DNA of 64,000 nucleotides from Sthenelais limicola (GCA_942159475.1 OW804097.1:111786582-111850581); one strand, 5' to 3'; positions 44,985-56,052 are shown, numbered from the stretch's first letter. Notes: a model not told the origin generated them from the letters alone. Numbers and translations: made by a program.

Positions 44985-45140
44985 GCAACGGGAGGAGGTC
45001 GGGACAGTGGGCAGGATGGTGGGCAATGTCAACGTACAAAAACATTCCATATTTATGAAAGTGAATAGCCCAAGACTTCCCCTCATTGCCATCAAATTGT
45101 GACGATAGTCCTTCTCTGGTGCCACACACATCTAGACACA
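44985..45140 (+). repeat. Copy of the 40500-40642 repeat
   Basis: GGCAGGATGGTGGGCAATGT, GTACAAAAACATTCCATATT, CCCAAGACTTCCC and GACGATAGTCC...TGGTGCCAC. It lies right of the TIR element as the similar block lies left of it. 44653-44984 holds no other feature, only an unsupported 69-codon ORF. Confidence 0.65.
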
Positions 45141-45161
45141 GTTTGAGCAACTTTCACGAAC

Positions 45162-45466
45162 TCAAAGTTGCATGCTATTAGATAAAACCTTACCAAATTT
45201 ATTCATATTTTGACATATAGAAACGAATTAATCAACATTCTGCTACTGTTATAAGTTTATACAAGAATTTGAAGTCAAATAGGCTGAGAGAAAAAGAATG
45301 AAGCCTATCAGAAAATGATTTCAGCGGGTCTCCGAAATATAAATGTGAACTTTAATGAAGCCCCTGTACAAATCCTCCTAAAATTTGGTCAACTGACTTT
45401 GTTAAAGATGGGTTGGAAAAGAACAGAACAACGTTAAACGCAGCTGAGAATGCAGCTTTAACCTCA
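45162..45466 (+). mobile_element. Family C element
   Basis: Left end AAAGTTGCATGC (decayed), right end GCTGAGAATGCAGCTTTAA. Shared blocks ATTCTGCTACTGTTATAAGT, TACAAGAATTTGAAGTCAAA and GGTTGGAAAAGAACAGAAC. Confidence 0.75.
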
Positions 45467-45489
45467 AATTTCCCGAATTATTATACACG

Positions 45490-45760
45490 CATTGCTCTGA
45501 AAACAACGTATTTAGAGTGATTTATGCATAGTGCGTATTGCACTAGTTATTTACGTGGGGTTACGTGGTGTTTTTTAACTAAAATTAAAGGTAAAATTCA
45601 AATTTATGACTCGATTTTTGTCTATTTTCATGATTGAAAGCATGTATAATATACCTGTTAACTAACTCGTTGGTTTCAGTTGCTTAAATTTTGTACGCGT
45701 TGCTATGCAACGCGTGTAATATTCACGCTCCTTCAACCAACGAGTTAGTTAACCTGTATT
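45490..45760 (+). repeat. Family G repeat with palindromic core
   Basis: Contains GTACGCGTTGCTATGCAACG at about 45697-45717, a perfect palindrome ACGCGTTGC-TAT-GCAACGCGT, flanked by the inverted arms CTAACTCGTTGGTT and AACCAACGAGTTAG. Without the core it aligns to 35390 and (inverted) 37610. Confidence 0.7.
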
Positions 45761-45774
45761 TATATCATTTCCAT

Positions 45775-46196
45775 ATATGTGATGTGTTCCAGGAAAATGA
45801 GTCAAAAGTCGCAAAAATTAATGATATTTTTCAATTTACATTCACAAAATCTCTTTGTTGGAATGATCTCAATTTTGAAGTGCTTAGCGCTGATAGTATA
45901 GCATCAATGTACCAATTCTCAAGACTGTGTATTGAATATAGATATCCATATTTTAGGCCATTCGACAGAGTAGGCCTATGTTTAGTTACTTTACTAGTAA
46001 TAGTCCACCCAAATATTTTACAAACTATTTCTTTCAAAAATAAAAATATCAAAGTTAAAACATAGAAATACTTATTAGCTGTCCTATAACGTTTACCATC
46101 ATTAAAATCAGGTTGATCTCATCTTTCCAAATAATGATATCTCAAAATCCATTTTTTTCCACTTGTGGCTCATTTTTCTGTACCAAATGACATTAT
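45775..46196 (+). mobile_element. Family I TIR element
   Basis: Left end ATATGTGATGTGTTCCAGGA then AAATGAGTCAAAAGTCGC, and right end CCACTTGTGGCTCATTTTTC, an inverted partner. It aligns with 59036-59454. The 124-codon ORF across it is not conserved in the other copy and is not a gene. Confidence 0.75.
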
Positions 46197-46848
46197 ATAT
46201 GTATGACTTCATTGTATTGTATAGATACAAGATGAATAAACAAAAATGAATGAACAAAGAGAACTGACTATAGTAGCTATGTCTTATCTTTGTACTTCAA
46301 CTAAATTACATAGAGGAACTGCTGTGGTATTTGATAACATGGATAATGAGATATCTCAGAATTCTCAGAACAAACAGACACGTAAACTCAAAAACAAATC
46401 CTATGTGAAAACTTAACACTTCATATAAATGCAAGTAAACATTTATATTCCGTTTTGATATAAGTAGAGAAAACGGTATTCAATCTGTCTGACCTTGGTG
46501 ATAGTTTATATAAAGAATATTATATTAAGCACCCAAAAGAGAGAATGATTTTGTTCGACTGTAACTACAAAGGAGACCCGATGTGCATTGGAAAATCCAC
46601 CAGTGCATGCAAAAGTGCCACTGACCAGTCACAAAAGTGCAACCCTCTCAAAAAAGCAGTTTTGCACCTGGTTCTTCACCTGATGCAACGTTCATCATCT
46701 GATGCACTTCAAAGTGCATATCAAAGTTATGTATCTAAATCGGGTGTAAATGCACAAGCTGTATGCAGTTGAATTATTTATCAAGTGATAAACATGTAAA
46801 TATTTGTACTGATGTAAGAATGTTTGGTCCTTTACTGCATATCCCATA
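46197..46848. other. Repeat-like stretch with GTGCA/GTGCAT motifs
   Basis: From 46590 to 46770 GTGCA words recur (AGTGCATGCAAAAGTGCC and so on). A related stretch, AGTGCATCGTTGAG and AAATCGGGTCCATAGAGCA, is at 49795-49890 and AAATCGGGTCCATTGAGCA at 47115. The 75-codon ORF at 46545 follows this repeat; I do not call it a gene. Confidence 0.4.
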
Positions 46849-46905
46849 TGTGACGTGTCACAGGAAAATGAGCCACAAGTTGCAAAATTCGCCTTTTTTT
46901 AAGTG
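46849..46905 (+). mobile_element. Family I terminal fragment
   Basis: ATGTGACGTGTCACAGGAAA and ATGAGCCACAAGTTGCAAAA with a T run; only the left end. Confidence 0.55.
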
Positions 46906-47909
46906 CTTTATTAACAAGATACCTTCTTTACTGGTAATTGCCTGAATTTATATATGATATTGGTACAATCGGAAATTCAAATATTTTGCTCTTTAATATA
47001 TTGATTTCTTCAGGAAAACTCATTAATCACAGTGCCTCACTGACTGCATTGTAACTGCATTGTTTACACCTGGTTAGTAGTGCATCATTGGGAGCATTAG
47101 AACCTCATTTATAAATCGGGTCCATTGAGCATATTGTATTCATTTACGAATCTCAGATATTTCTCTGTATAACCTTAACAATCTTAATACTTTTATCAGA
47201 AATAATATTTTAAACCAAATCCGCACCCACAACTAACATAAAATTATTCAACACAATGAAGCCACAACAGGCCACAATACCAGGCACTGCAGACTCACCT
47301 GGCATTCACAGCTCACTGTCGCACTTCTGACACTGCACTGTCTGACACTCACACTCAGTCTCTAGCACTAAATCATAGAAACCCCTCTCCACTAAACTAA
47401 ACGATGTAATGCTACCTCTGTATTATCCAAATATTACTTCCCAAATTCTCCCCCGGATTTAATCCATCCTTTTATAATTCCTACCACATTATTAATCTGA
47501 GATCACCTGCCTTCCTTGGCGGGTGAAGGAAAGTGAGCAAGAGTCAGATCTAGAGACAGACAGAAAGAGTAGATATTAGCGTCCATCGTGATGTGTTTGA
47601 GTGATTCTGTATTTAGGTAAATTGTAATTATCATATTGTAAGATGATCTTGCTTAAAATAGTATGGTGAAATATATAAAGATGCGTAACGATTACGCGCG
47701 GCGCTAACGCATGCCTGCTACTAGTGAGATCATAATGATGCATATGGTTGAATTCCTTATTTCCTCAGCTTTCTGTAGATACAAAATGTGTGTATGTTAA
47801 AGAATATTTGATATGATAGAGTAGTTACCAAAGATAATCATTTATTTCTTTTGCTGGAGAATAGTAAGGAATAGCATGGCCGACCATGCACCTGGTGAGA
47901 TTACACAGG
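46906..47909. other. Unannotated stretch
   Basis: AT-rich; I see only the small AAATCGGGTCC motif near 47114. Confidence 0.4.
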
Positions 47910-49144
47910 ATATATGAGTAATTCTCCCAATCGAGCATCATTTGGTTTTCAAGCCTAGGGTGTCTACAACCTGTTTTTGGGATGATCACACATGATTATA
48001 ACCCATTTTATTCGAATTCCTTGGCTGAAATGAGACTGTGGGAAGCCCACTTTCAAAGTTCCTATGCCAGAATCTTCACCGTTATTGCAATAAAATTGCT
48101 TTTTCAGGCTAGAAAATGAGTAATAATTATAGGATTTGAATATAATACACAGGCACACTTAGAAAATCTATTACTTCTGCCAAAGAAAAATGATTCCTAC
48201 ACATGCCCCGATGTTTATTATTATGAAAAACACAATGTTTAAGTAATCTTTAATCTAAACTGATCTAGACATAGAAAATATCATTTTTGAATATTTGTGT
48301 CATGTTACGACATATATTAGCTTCAAAATAATTAAATACCCCAGGAGTAATGATTAATATTAAATTGCATTTACATTTTTGTGTAGGGAAGAAGTATATG
48401 TATGTATGTTTAGATAAAACGAAAATTATTAGTTCATAACCTCCCTGAAACCTGTTATTACCTCACATAACTTTCCTAGAACTGGTGTGGGAATATTTTA
48501 TGTCGCATTACGACATGTAAAATATCTCCCATATTTTTTCTAAAAGAACATTTTAAAGTAATTTCAACTGTCGTCACAATTGTTTAGGCATGCTTGCTTT
48601 TGATGAAAAATATAAACATGGTTAAATACAGATGTTGTTAAACTGAGGTGAGATTGTGTACCAATGTCGCCGTCGCCGTAACGCCATAATTAATAGAAAT
48701 ATAGAGACCCTTCAATATTAGCACAGTTACTGTATAGAAATAAAACGGATATTTTGACAAAATGTTATTCAAACTTTGGTTACAACCAGGTCCTATGTTG
48801 GCGGCCATCATCGGTTTCCTAGCTGTTACTTTGTTATTCAATATTGCTGGCATAATTACCGGGTATCTCATCTCAAATTTACACAATATTATTTGATTAA
48901 TCTGGCTTAATATAGGCGAAATAAGGCAAAAATGGGGATTTCTGAAGCATAGGTGTAGGAATCGAAATATTGGCCTCAGCCTTCTAGATTACTACGTTAC
49001 TATTCCGAAACTTCACCTGCATTATGCTGATATTCCCTGCTATGTGTACACCAACGATGATAGAGATTCGACAAATTTTATTTTTTCTAAAAAATTGGCA
49101 CCCTGAAATCAAATGCTCCCTGTTTGGGAGAATTACTCATATAT
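47910..49144. mobile_element. TIR element with small membrane-protein ORF
   Basis: Left terminus ATATATGAGTAATTCTCCCA, followed by ATCGAGCAT; right terminus GGGAGAATTACTCATATAT preceded by AATGCTCCC, i.e. inverted repeats of about 45 bp with a few mismatches. Short palindromes (GTCATGTTACGACATATA, TGTCGCATTACGACATG) lie at about 48300 and 48505. No transposase; the interior holds one 44-codon ORF. Confidence 0.75.
48762..48896 (+). CDS. 44-residue putative membrane microprotein (uncertain)
   Basis: ATG in AAAATGT context to TGA. Residues about 10-42 are a single long hydrophobic run (PMLAAIIGFLAVTLLFNIAG, then IITGYLI), consistent with one membrane span. It lies inside the TIR element at 47910-49144. 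It may be a captured exon: a TTACAACCAG acceptor-like sequence at about 48781-48790 would place its coding start further right. No homologue is recognised and chance cannot be excluded. Confidence 0.25.
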   Translation: MLFKLWLQPGPMLAAIIGFLAVTLLFNIAGIITGYLISNLHNII

Positions 49145-49227
49145 GGTACTTTAGAACGTAAGATTCTACTACTGAGTCTTTTCGAATTTTGTTTTGTACA
49201 CAAATCAAACTGGAGTTTTCTCATAGA

Positions 49228-49262
49228 TAACAAATGTGATGTGTTTCAGGAAAATGAGTCTT
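49228..49262 (+). mobile_element. Family I terminal fragment
   Basis: GTGATGTGTTTCAGGAAAAT then GAGTCTT; a short remnant of the left end. It lies in a 129-codon ORF that is not gene-like. Confidence 0.55.
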
Positions 49263-50044
49263 CTTGTCATAGGCTCCCTACTGTGCGACTTGATCTCACC
49301 AGGTACTTGTTTTTCACTAGGTGGCGTGACAGGTCACTGCATTGCATTTATAATTTCTTTAACAATAAAAGTACCGCTAATACACTAATGTGGCATTTAT
49401 ACCCTATTGATATTGTCCAACAAACACTTATGAATATTATAAGTGATATTCTTCTAGAGTTTTTATGTATAACGTACGATGTTGGGAATCTACCTGATAA
49501 AACACCCATATAACAGTACATATGATTGTACCTAGTCAGCTAGGAGTGTCTGAGCTCACCAACCATCAAAATAGTTCATACACAGAGGATGTCTAACAGG
49601 ATGGAAATAACGATGAAATAATTGATGTATTTCCATGCAAAGAGAAGGTTACATACCTTGATATACACTTTTTGAATTATATTGGGGAATATATTTCTGT
49701 GAAGACTTTATCAGCCTTAATACTGTTGACATTCAGAGATATGAGACTGCTCTCACTGAGTGCTACAGAACTGATTTTTATAGCCTGGTTAGTAGTGCAT
49801 CGTTGAGTGCTTCAAAAGTGCATTTTATCACCTGGTTAATTGTGCATCTCTGAGAGCATTAGAAGTGTATTTAAAAATCGGGTCCATAGAGCATTGTAAA
49901 ATCAAGTTTGACCCTCAAAATCGTTTACGATTTCCACCAGTAAAGCACCAGGTCAAAATCAGGTCAAAATTTCCAGGTAAAAACTAGGTCAGTAATGTAA
50001 TCATGCACATCGGGGAGTCGACGATATTTACATACTATTTACCA
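49263..50044. other. Unannotated stretch
   Basis: Contains the AGTGCATCGTTGAG / AAATCGGGTCC repeat piece (49795-49890) related to 46590-46770 and 47040-47120. Confidence 0.4.
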
Positions 50045-50106
50045 TTAGATGTACCATTACTCCCATAATTCCATGCGAATCCAGAAATTTTAGCCGCTAG
50101 ATATTA
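50045..50106 (+). mobile_element. Family B element, partial 3' piece
   Basis: TGTACCATTACTCCCATAAT, TCCATGCGAATCC and TTTTAGCCGCT resemble the 3' end of family B, but the terminal CAAATCCCCTA is not here; it appears at 50650-50685. Confidence 0.5.
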
Positions 50107-50639
50107 CGATTTGTATAGGGTTTGCTATGGTTGGTGTTTGGTTATATGAATAAAGAAAAACAGTTGCCGATGAACTACCCAACACCCAGCCGTCTCTTTC
50201 TCCACCCCACCCCACCTGTGGGCCTCGGCGCTGTTCACTGACTGAGTGAACAGCGCCCCTGGTGTCAGTTGATGTAACTACGGAAGTGTTGCCGACGGTA
50301 CCCGCCGGAGCGGTTTGTCTCGGAACTAAAATGCATGTGAACATGACAGTGGGAATGGCTGAATGTCGATGCCGACTGGAAAATTAGCTCCTATATTTAC
50401 GGACACTGTTTATCAAGTGAGAGCGATGGGACAAATCCACCTGAACTAAAGTGTACAGAAATGGTATCTAGGACGATTTTAATAACTGAAAATGTTTGTC
50501 ACCGGGAAAAATAAGGAGAACGAGCCAATAAGTATAGGAGTCAGTAGACGCTAAGCGAAAAACGATTATGGGGGTTGCAACGGTTTTTGTGGTCTAGAGG
50601 AGTCATTTTTGCCTCTTTTCCTGCGAAAAGCGGAAGTGT
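50107..50639. other. Segment between two family B pieces
   Basis: About 530 bp that splits two pieces of a family B 3' end, so it may be an insertion or the result of rearrangement. It is more GC-rich than its surroundings and holds a perfect hairpin at 50227-50257 (13-base arms GGCGCTGTTCACT, 5-base loop). No ORF I would defend. Confidence 0.5.
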
Positions 50640-50685
50640 TGCCGTTCGTCAAGATTCAAAATGGTGGCTATGCAAATCCCCTATA
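50640..50685 (+). mobile_element. Family B terminal piece
   Basis: AAGATTCAAAATGGTGGCTA then TGCAAATCCCCTATA. This is the complete right end of family B without its body. Confidence 0.6.
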
Positions 50686-51150
50686 ATCGTCAGCTTTGAA
50701 TTATGCCATATATTAGATGCTTATCTCAGTAACGTGCTGGAACTATGCCATGGTGAAAGTCTATCTTGTTAATACCTCTTGAGCTTATCTCAAGTTCACC
50801 GGGGTCATTCCCGAGGTGTGAAAAGCCCCTAACAATGTATACTATGGAGTGATGTAATCAGCAATCGAGGATTTGTAGAAATATCAACTTCAGATCAGTT
50901 GTGCAAGCCTTGTGGCTTCATTCTAAATAGGTCGGGAAACCCCCCACTAACGACGGCCCACCTGCATGGGAATGTGAATTGTTGACATTTCTGACCATCT
51001 GACCATCTGACCCATAATTAAGACTCATAAGATGTTTATGATATCTTAAATCCAGATCTATGAGAGACACACAAAACAAGTTATTATAGTTTTACCAATT
51101 CATGGTAACTGGTATGAACAAAGGGAAGAGGGTTCTCCCACAGTGTTATA

Positions 51151-51398
51151 TATATGGGTCAGATTTCCAGAAAATGTACAATTGGCAGCTGTTCACATTT
51201 AACAAATTCTTCAAAATCGGGCTGCAATTGGGATAATACTGGGTAAATTCGAGTATATTCGGCATTGCATTGATTATAGCAATCTGTTTGGCTAGGTTGA
51301 ACTATATTTTGAACTATATTTTCGTCTGCAATTCCGGTTATTTGAGAAGATTGGCGAAGTTGAATTGAACATTTTATTAAAATCTGACCCATATATAT
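51151..51398 (+). mobile_element. Family A element, full length
   Basis: Ends TATATGGGTCAGATTTCCAG and AAAATCTGACCCATATA; GCAGCTGTTCACATTTAACA inside. A solitary piece CATCTGACCATCTGACCCAT at 50995 may be another end. Confidence 0.85.
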
Positions 51399-51770
51399 GG
51401 AAAACAAGACATTCTATTTTACTATTAATATTTAAAAAGCCAAAGAGAAAAGATGTCACTCTGTGTGAATTGGTAATAACTATTTATTTCACCCTTGATA
51501 TGCTCAGTCCATAGAAATAACATAGGCTGTGTATATTGTTTAGCTGGTCAGTAACTGAAGCGACATTGCACGCGGGCAATACACGGCCGACCTACTTTTT
51601 TTTGCGCTGTGCGCATGCGTTCTTTCTGATCTTTGCCAGTTCCGGTCCTTCTTCGGAGCCATGTTTTCGAAGCGAATCAAGCTAAAGAACTGAATATTTA
51701 ACAATTTATTTCTCAAAATCGCTGCAGATCATGTTAATTTAACATTAGTTTAGTGTGCGGGGTGAAATAA

Positions 51771-51894
51771 ACACAGAACAACCCTTGGATTCTCGGCGTC
51801 GTGAATATTCACCCATGACGGTCGCGGGACTACCGTCCCTTGACCGTCATCGGTGAATATTCACTCCCGCCTCGAATCCCGGGTAGTTCTGTGT
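51771..51894. repeat. Long imperfect palindrome (fold-back)
   Basis: ACACAGAACAACCCTTGGAT at the left is the inverse of GGGTAGTTCTGTGT at the right, and the arms continue inward with CGTGAATATTCACC and CATGACGGTC / GACCGTCATCGG. Arms of about 55-60 bases with a small loop, and CpG-richer than its surroundings. A GAATAT-centred sub-palindrome sits in each arm. Non-coding. Confidence 0.75.
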
Positions 51895-51949
51895 ATGTAC
51901 CATGCAGCTATAACCTTTTGCTGGCTTAAATTTCACGGTTAGGCATTTG

Positions 51950-52005
51950 TGATGTGTTTCAGGAAAATGAGTCACAAGTCGCAAAAATGATATTTTTCTA
52001 AGCGT
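51950..52005 (+). mobile_element. Family I terminal fragment
   Basis: TGTGATGTGTTTCAGGAAAA, TGAGTCACAAGTCGCAAAAA: the best-kept family I left end in the window. Confidence 0.6.
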
Positions 52006-52021
52006 ATTATTTACAAGATCT

Positions 52022-52440
52022 CTTCAATTCACATTCACCAATTCTCTCAAATAATCCGCATTTATGACAAAAATGAGGTTCAAAATACAGTTTAACATAG
52101 TGGAACAGATACTTTAATCCATCACAATACCAAATATACTCAGATATACCTGGTAGTAATAATTTCTCAGCCTAATTTAGTAGGATTTCCTACATGTGTA
52201 GAAAATGTGCAATTCCCCTTAACCAATCCTCTCAAATAAACCGCATATATGACAAAAATGAGCTTCAAAATACAGTTTAACAAAGCAGAACAAATATTTT
52301 AAAAAAACACAATACCCAATATACTCACATATACCCGATATTCATCATTTCTCAGCCAAATTAAGCAGGGTTTCCTGAAATCTAGTGTAGAGCTGCCAAT
52401 TGTTCATTTTCTGACCATCAGACTATTATAAAATCTGGCA
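52022..52440 (-). mobile_element. Two fused family A elements, inverted
   Basis: Two successive copies share TTCACCAATTCTCTCAAATA-like starts and TTAGTAGGATTTCC / TTAAGCAGGGTTTCC. The first (52022-52200) lacks its right TIR and the second (52197-52440) lacks its left TIR, so they join at TGTGTAGAAAATGTGCAATT. Probably unequal recombination between tandem copies. Confidence 0.7.
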
Positions 52441-52512
52441 ATTAATACCTGCATCTCTAGGTTTGATGCGAACATAGTGAATTCCAGAATGCCAGAAATC
52501 TCATAGGTCAGG

Positions 52513-52755
52513 TGTGGGTCAGATTTTCAGAAAATGTACAATTGGCCTCTATATACATTTAATAAATTCTGCTAAATTCTGCTGCACTTTGGTCAATACT
52601 AGATAAATTCGAATATATTTGGCATTGCAGTGATTCTAGCAATCTATTTGGTTAGGTTGAACTGTATTTTGAACTTTATTTTTGTCTTCAATTTGGCTTT
52701 TTTGAGGGGATTGGTGAAAGTGAATTGTGCATTTTCTGGTGACTTCACCCATGTA
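52513..52755 (+). mobile_element. Family A element, full length
   Basis: Left end GTGGGTCAGATTTTCAGAAA, right end TTTTCTGGTGACTTCACCCA, the alternative terminus. Immediately followed by a family B fragment. Confidence 0.8.
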
Positions 52756-52867
52756 TACAAGCTATTATATTGGTGAAAACATTTTTTGGCGATTTTCGAA
52801 CGGAACTGAATCTATCCCAGCATGCACTCTACCAGACATGCGCAATAGCACATGCAAATCTCCTATT
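52756..52867 (-). mobile_element. Family B fragment, inverted
   Basis: ACAAGCTATTATATTGGTGA, CCCAGCATGCACTCTACCAG, ACATGCGCAATAGC and terminal CAAATCTCCTATT. Confidence 0.65.
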
Positions 52868-52957
52868 AGACAAGATATCCTATCTATGAAACGGTAGTGA
52901 ACTTCCCAAAGACAGATCAAGATATGTCATATCACAATGAACCTAGAACCCATGTAA

Positions 52958-53204
52958 TATATGGGTCAGATTTTCAGAAAACGTACAATTCGTCGTCACC
53001 AAACCTATCAAGTAACGCAAATTTAAGATAAAAATAACTTTCAAAATGTAGTTTAACCTAACCAAACAGATTGCTAGAATCAATACAATGCCGAATATTC
53101 TCGAAATTACCTAGCATTGACGAAGTTTCAGTCTAACAGTTTAGCAGAATTGACCAAAAGTGTAGATCTGCCAATTGTACATCTTCTGAAAATCTGACCC
53201 ATAT
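52958..53204 (-). mobile_element. Family A element, inverted
   Basis: Both ends are of the TATATGGGTCAG type (ATGGGTCAGATTTTCAGAAA and CTTCTGAAAATCTGACCCAT); TAACCAAACAGATTGCTAGA inside. Confidence 0.85.
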
Positions 53205-54030
53205 CTCACCGTGCACTGTTGTTACTCTATAAGAGACCGACCACTACATGTCATCTCGGGTCAGAGATCGTTTCTATCAATATCTAACACCTTCTGTGTG
53301 ATGTGTATTGGAATTGATTCCCTTTGTATATGAAATAAATGGCAAGAGCGCTATATATAATATATTATATATTTGATATGCGCATGATGTGTTACAGGGA
53401 AATGAATCTTAACCATCAAAAAATATTTTGACGGATTCCAAAAATATTAAACTTTAGGATATATCTAATAAGTACTTCTATATCGTTTTTATGTTTGAAA
53501 TAGAATTAGTTTGCGATATTTGTGTGCAGACAATCACCAGTCAAGTAGTGAAATATATTCTTTTAGAATATCCTTTGAAACGCACATATATATGTGTTCA
53601 GTACACAGTCTTGTAATTTGGTACACATGTTATTCGGAAGACTAAGAAGCCAATGAACCCAAGACCAATGAACCCAAAGATGAAAACATTCCTATAAATA
53701 GTTCTTTTGAATTAAAACTTTAAAAACAAATACCTAATTTATCTGAAACACATCACATTCATACTCTATTAGGGATTTTACAATCTTCACACTAACATTG
53801 AGCCATATGATTCCACTCTGCTGATCAATGAGCAAAATGAGTGGAGTTGTTTTCAACTCTTATTATATTCTGCCATCGTGGCTTCTACAATGATATTATC
53901 CGAGTATTATTTTCACATTTGTCTCATTCGGTATAATAAAAACACTCATATAATATACGTATGCACTAAACACCGGATAGTATCTCTCTAAAGAGACCCT
54001 TCAAAATGAGTGTTACTGTGATATAGTCTA
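53205..54030. other. Unannotated stretch with possible family I relic
   Basis: GATGTGTTACAGGGAAATGA at about 53388 resembles a family I end. Nothing else. Confidence 0.35.
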
Positions 54031-54140
54031 AAGGGCCTCGTCCACTAAACCGATTCTCATGCGATTCTCACAAAATTTAGAGCAAAAGAGTCCTCTGCGT
54101 CGCAAAATCGCATGAGAATCGACTTGGTGGTATAGGCCTT
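54031..54140. mobile_element. Family F compact hairpin element
   Basis: Ends AAGGGCCTCGTCCACTAAAC and GTATAGGCCTTTAC are inverted, with GATTCTCATGCGATTCTCAC and CGCATGAGAATCGAC facing each other across ACAAAATTTAGAGC. It is the ~110 bp uninterrupted form of 9801-10274. Confidence 0.75.
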
Positions 54141-55739
54141 TACGATCAACACCTGACTAGAACTTTGGGAACGTTTATGTGTAAGATATAGGGGTGTAAA
54201 CACTCTCGGGGATGTCACCAGCAATAACGGTATAAATGAGTGCCGCATTTGGTTAGGTTACATGGGTATAGGTGAATTCAGTGCATTGCTGAAGTGGCCT
54301 CGACTAATGGCCAAGAATTTTTTTTTTCTTAAAAGAGGCCAAGAATTATATTAACGCCAAAGATTGTTGAACAGTAATACGATTTGGCTCAAACCTTTTC
54401 TCAGGGAAGTCTGTAGAAGATATAAAGCTATCTGTTATAACCCTACTTTACATATTATGTCCAGCCCAAAATGGATTGGCAAGGTTGATAAATATATATT
54501 ATGAAAGCAATTGTAAGGCTGAAAAAAAACTATGTAGGTAGCGTGGTTTACTCCACCAAATACAGGTGGGTTAAGAGTAGATTTGAAAAACCCCCCGAAA
54601 ATTAACAAAAAAATAACAAAAATATGTTCAAAAAGAGTACTCTGTTAAAGTGAAATGAATTCTATTTTTAAGGTTAGGCGTTTGCGAATGCGTTAGCATT
54701 GTATATAGGCCAAGATCGGCACCTAGGTATCTTCAATAAAATATCGCCAGGTATCTTCAATACAGTTTATGTTTCACAAAAAAAACAAAACAAATCTGAC
54801 TACAGTCCTTATACCTGCATTAAAGCAGCATTCACTGCTAAATTACTTAATGGATAATGGATGGGTTGGTCAGGTAGCCAGGAGCCAGGAGCCAGGAGCC
54901 AGGAATATGATTGCATAAACTATATAACAAATAAATATGTGATAATAGTCACAACTAGATATGTTTTAATGATAAAAGTTTTAGAAAAACTGCCACAGTC
55001 TTGGGAGATCTTTTTTGTTTTCCGCAATATATCACAAATCCTTGGTTACATATTATAATCAATGGGTTTTAAAAATTCATAAACGTTTACAGAATAATCA
55101 GAATGTACAGAATTTAGCTATCTATTTGCGATTAGAATATATTAAGTATTGTACCCATTAGACCTTATACGCACACCTATAGAGGGTTACATGCATATGG
55201 TCTAACACGATTTCATATTGTCATTGTTGTCATTGTCAAAGTTAGAACATAATACCTTGCAATTATTTATATAGTTCGACTTGAGTTGTGTAAGGAAATA
55301 CTCTTGGAAGCTCCTCCCCCCGGGCTCCTCCAGAAAATACTTATGTTTGCTTGAGATTAGTTCTTTGACCAATGTTGGTCTAACATGATCGTAATTTCCT
55401 ATAGCTCATCGCAACTTAACCTCATTAGAGTTTGTCTTTCATTAACACCCAATTAACATGCCCAGGAGGACGAACGCTGTCCAAAGACAATAATGTATCT
55501 GCATCCAGATAGCAGGACCTCCAGGGTGATATTGCATTCCATTTCCAGTGTAAATTATCTCATACTTATATACCTTTTCATGTAACAATGCACGTACTAA
55601 TGCACTCGCATGCAAGTCCAGCCCAATTATCGCCAATTATCACCAATAAGTCACAGCAGTATACTTCACAGTCCAATTAGTATAATGCACGGGGTGTGCA
55701 TTCATTGATAAATTACCAGCAAATATTATGTACTTATAC
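54141..55739. other. Unannotated stretch
   Basis: A short CAGGAGC tandem (about 54878-54905) and a TTAAAGCAGCATTC motif at 54822 are the only notable items. No exon. Confidence 0.4.
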
Positions 55740-56052
55740 TATGACTTACAAGACTTGATTTATTAATATTCTGCTACTGTTATATGTTTACATAAGAAAT
55801 TGTAGTCAAATCGGCCGAGAGAAAACAGCCGCCGGTGAGCGATAATAGGTGAAGTCACCAAAAGAAAGGATTTCGGTGGGTCTCCTAAATATAAATGTGA
55901 ACTTTTATAAAAAAAAAAAAAAACCTTTAGCAAAAACAACTGGTCAAATCTTCAAAGTTTGGGTCAAATGACTTCTAGGTGGGTTGGAAAAGAAGGTACA
56001 GAAAAAATACTCCTTTGTGATTGACCGATATGAACTGAGAGTACAGCTTTAA
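55740..56052 (+). mobile_element. Family C element
   Basis: ATTCTGCTACTGTTATATGT, AAATTGTAGTCAAATCGGCC, GCCGCCGGTGAGCGATAATA and the right end GTACAGCTTTAA. A poly-A run sits in the middle. Confidence 0.75.

Noticed and set aside
45691..46065. 124-codon ORF
   Set aside because: Runs through family G and family I repeat DNA, and the same frame is closed in the other family I copy at 59036.
49124..49513. 129-codon ORF
   Set aside because: It shares only the CDVFQENES stretch with 45691-46065, which comes from the family I end.
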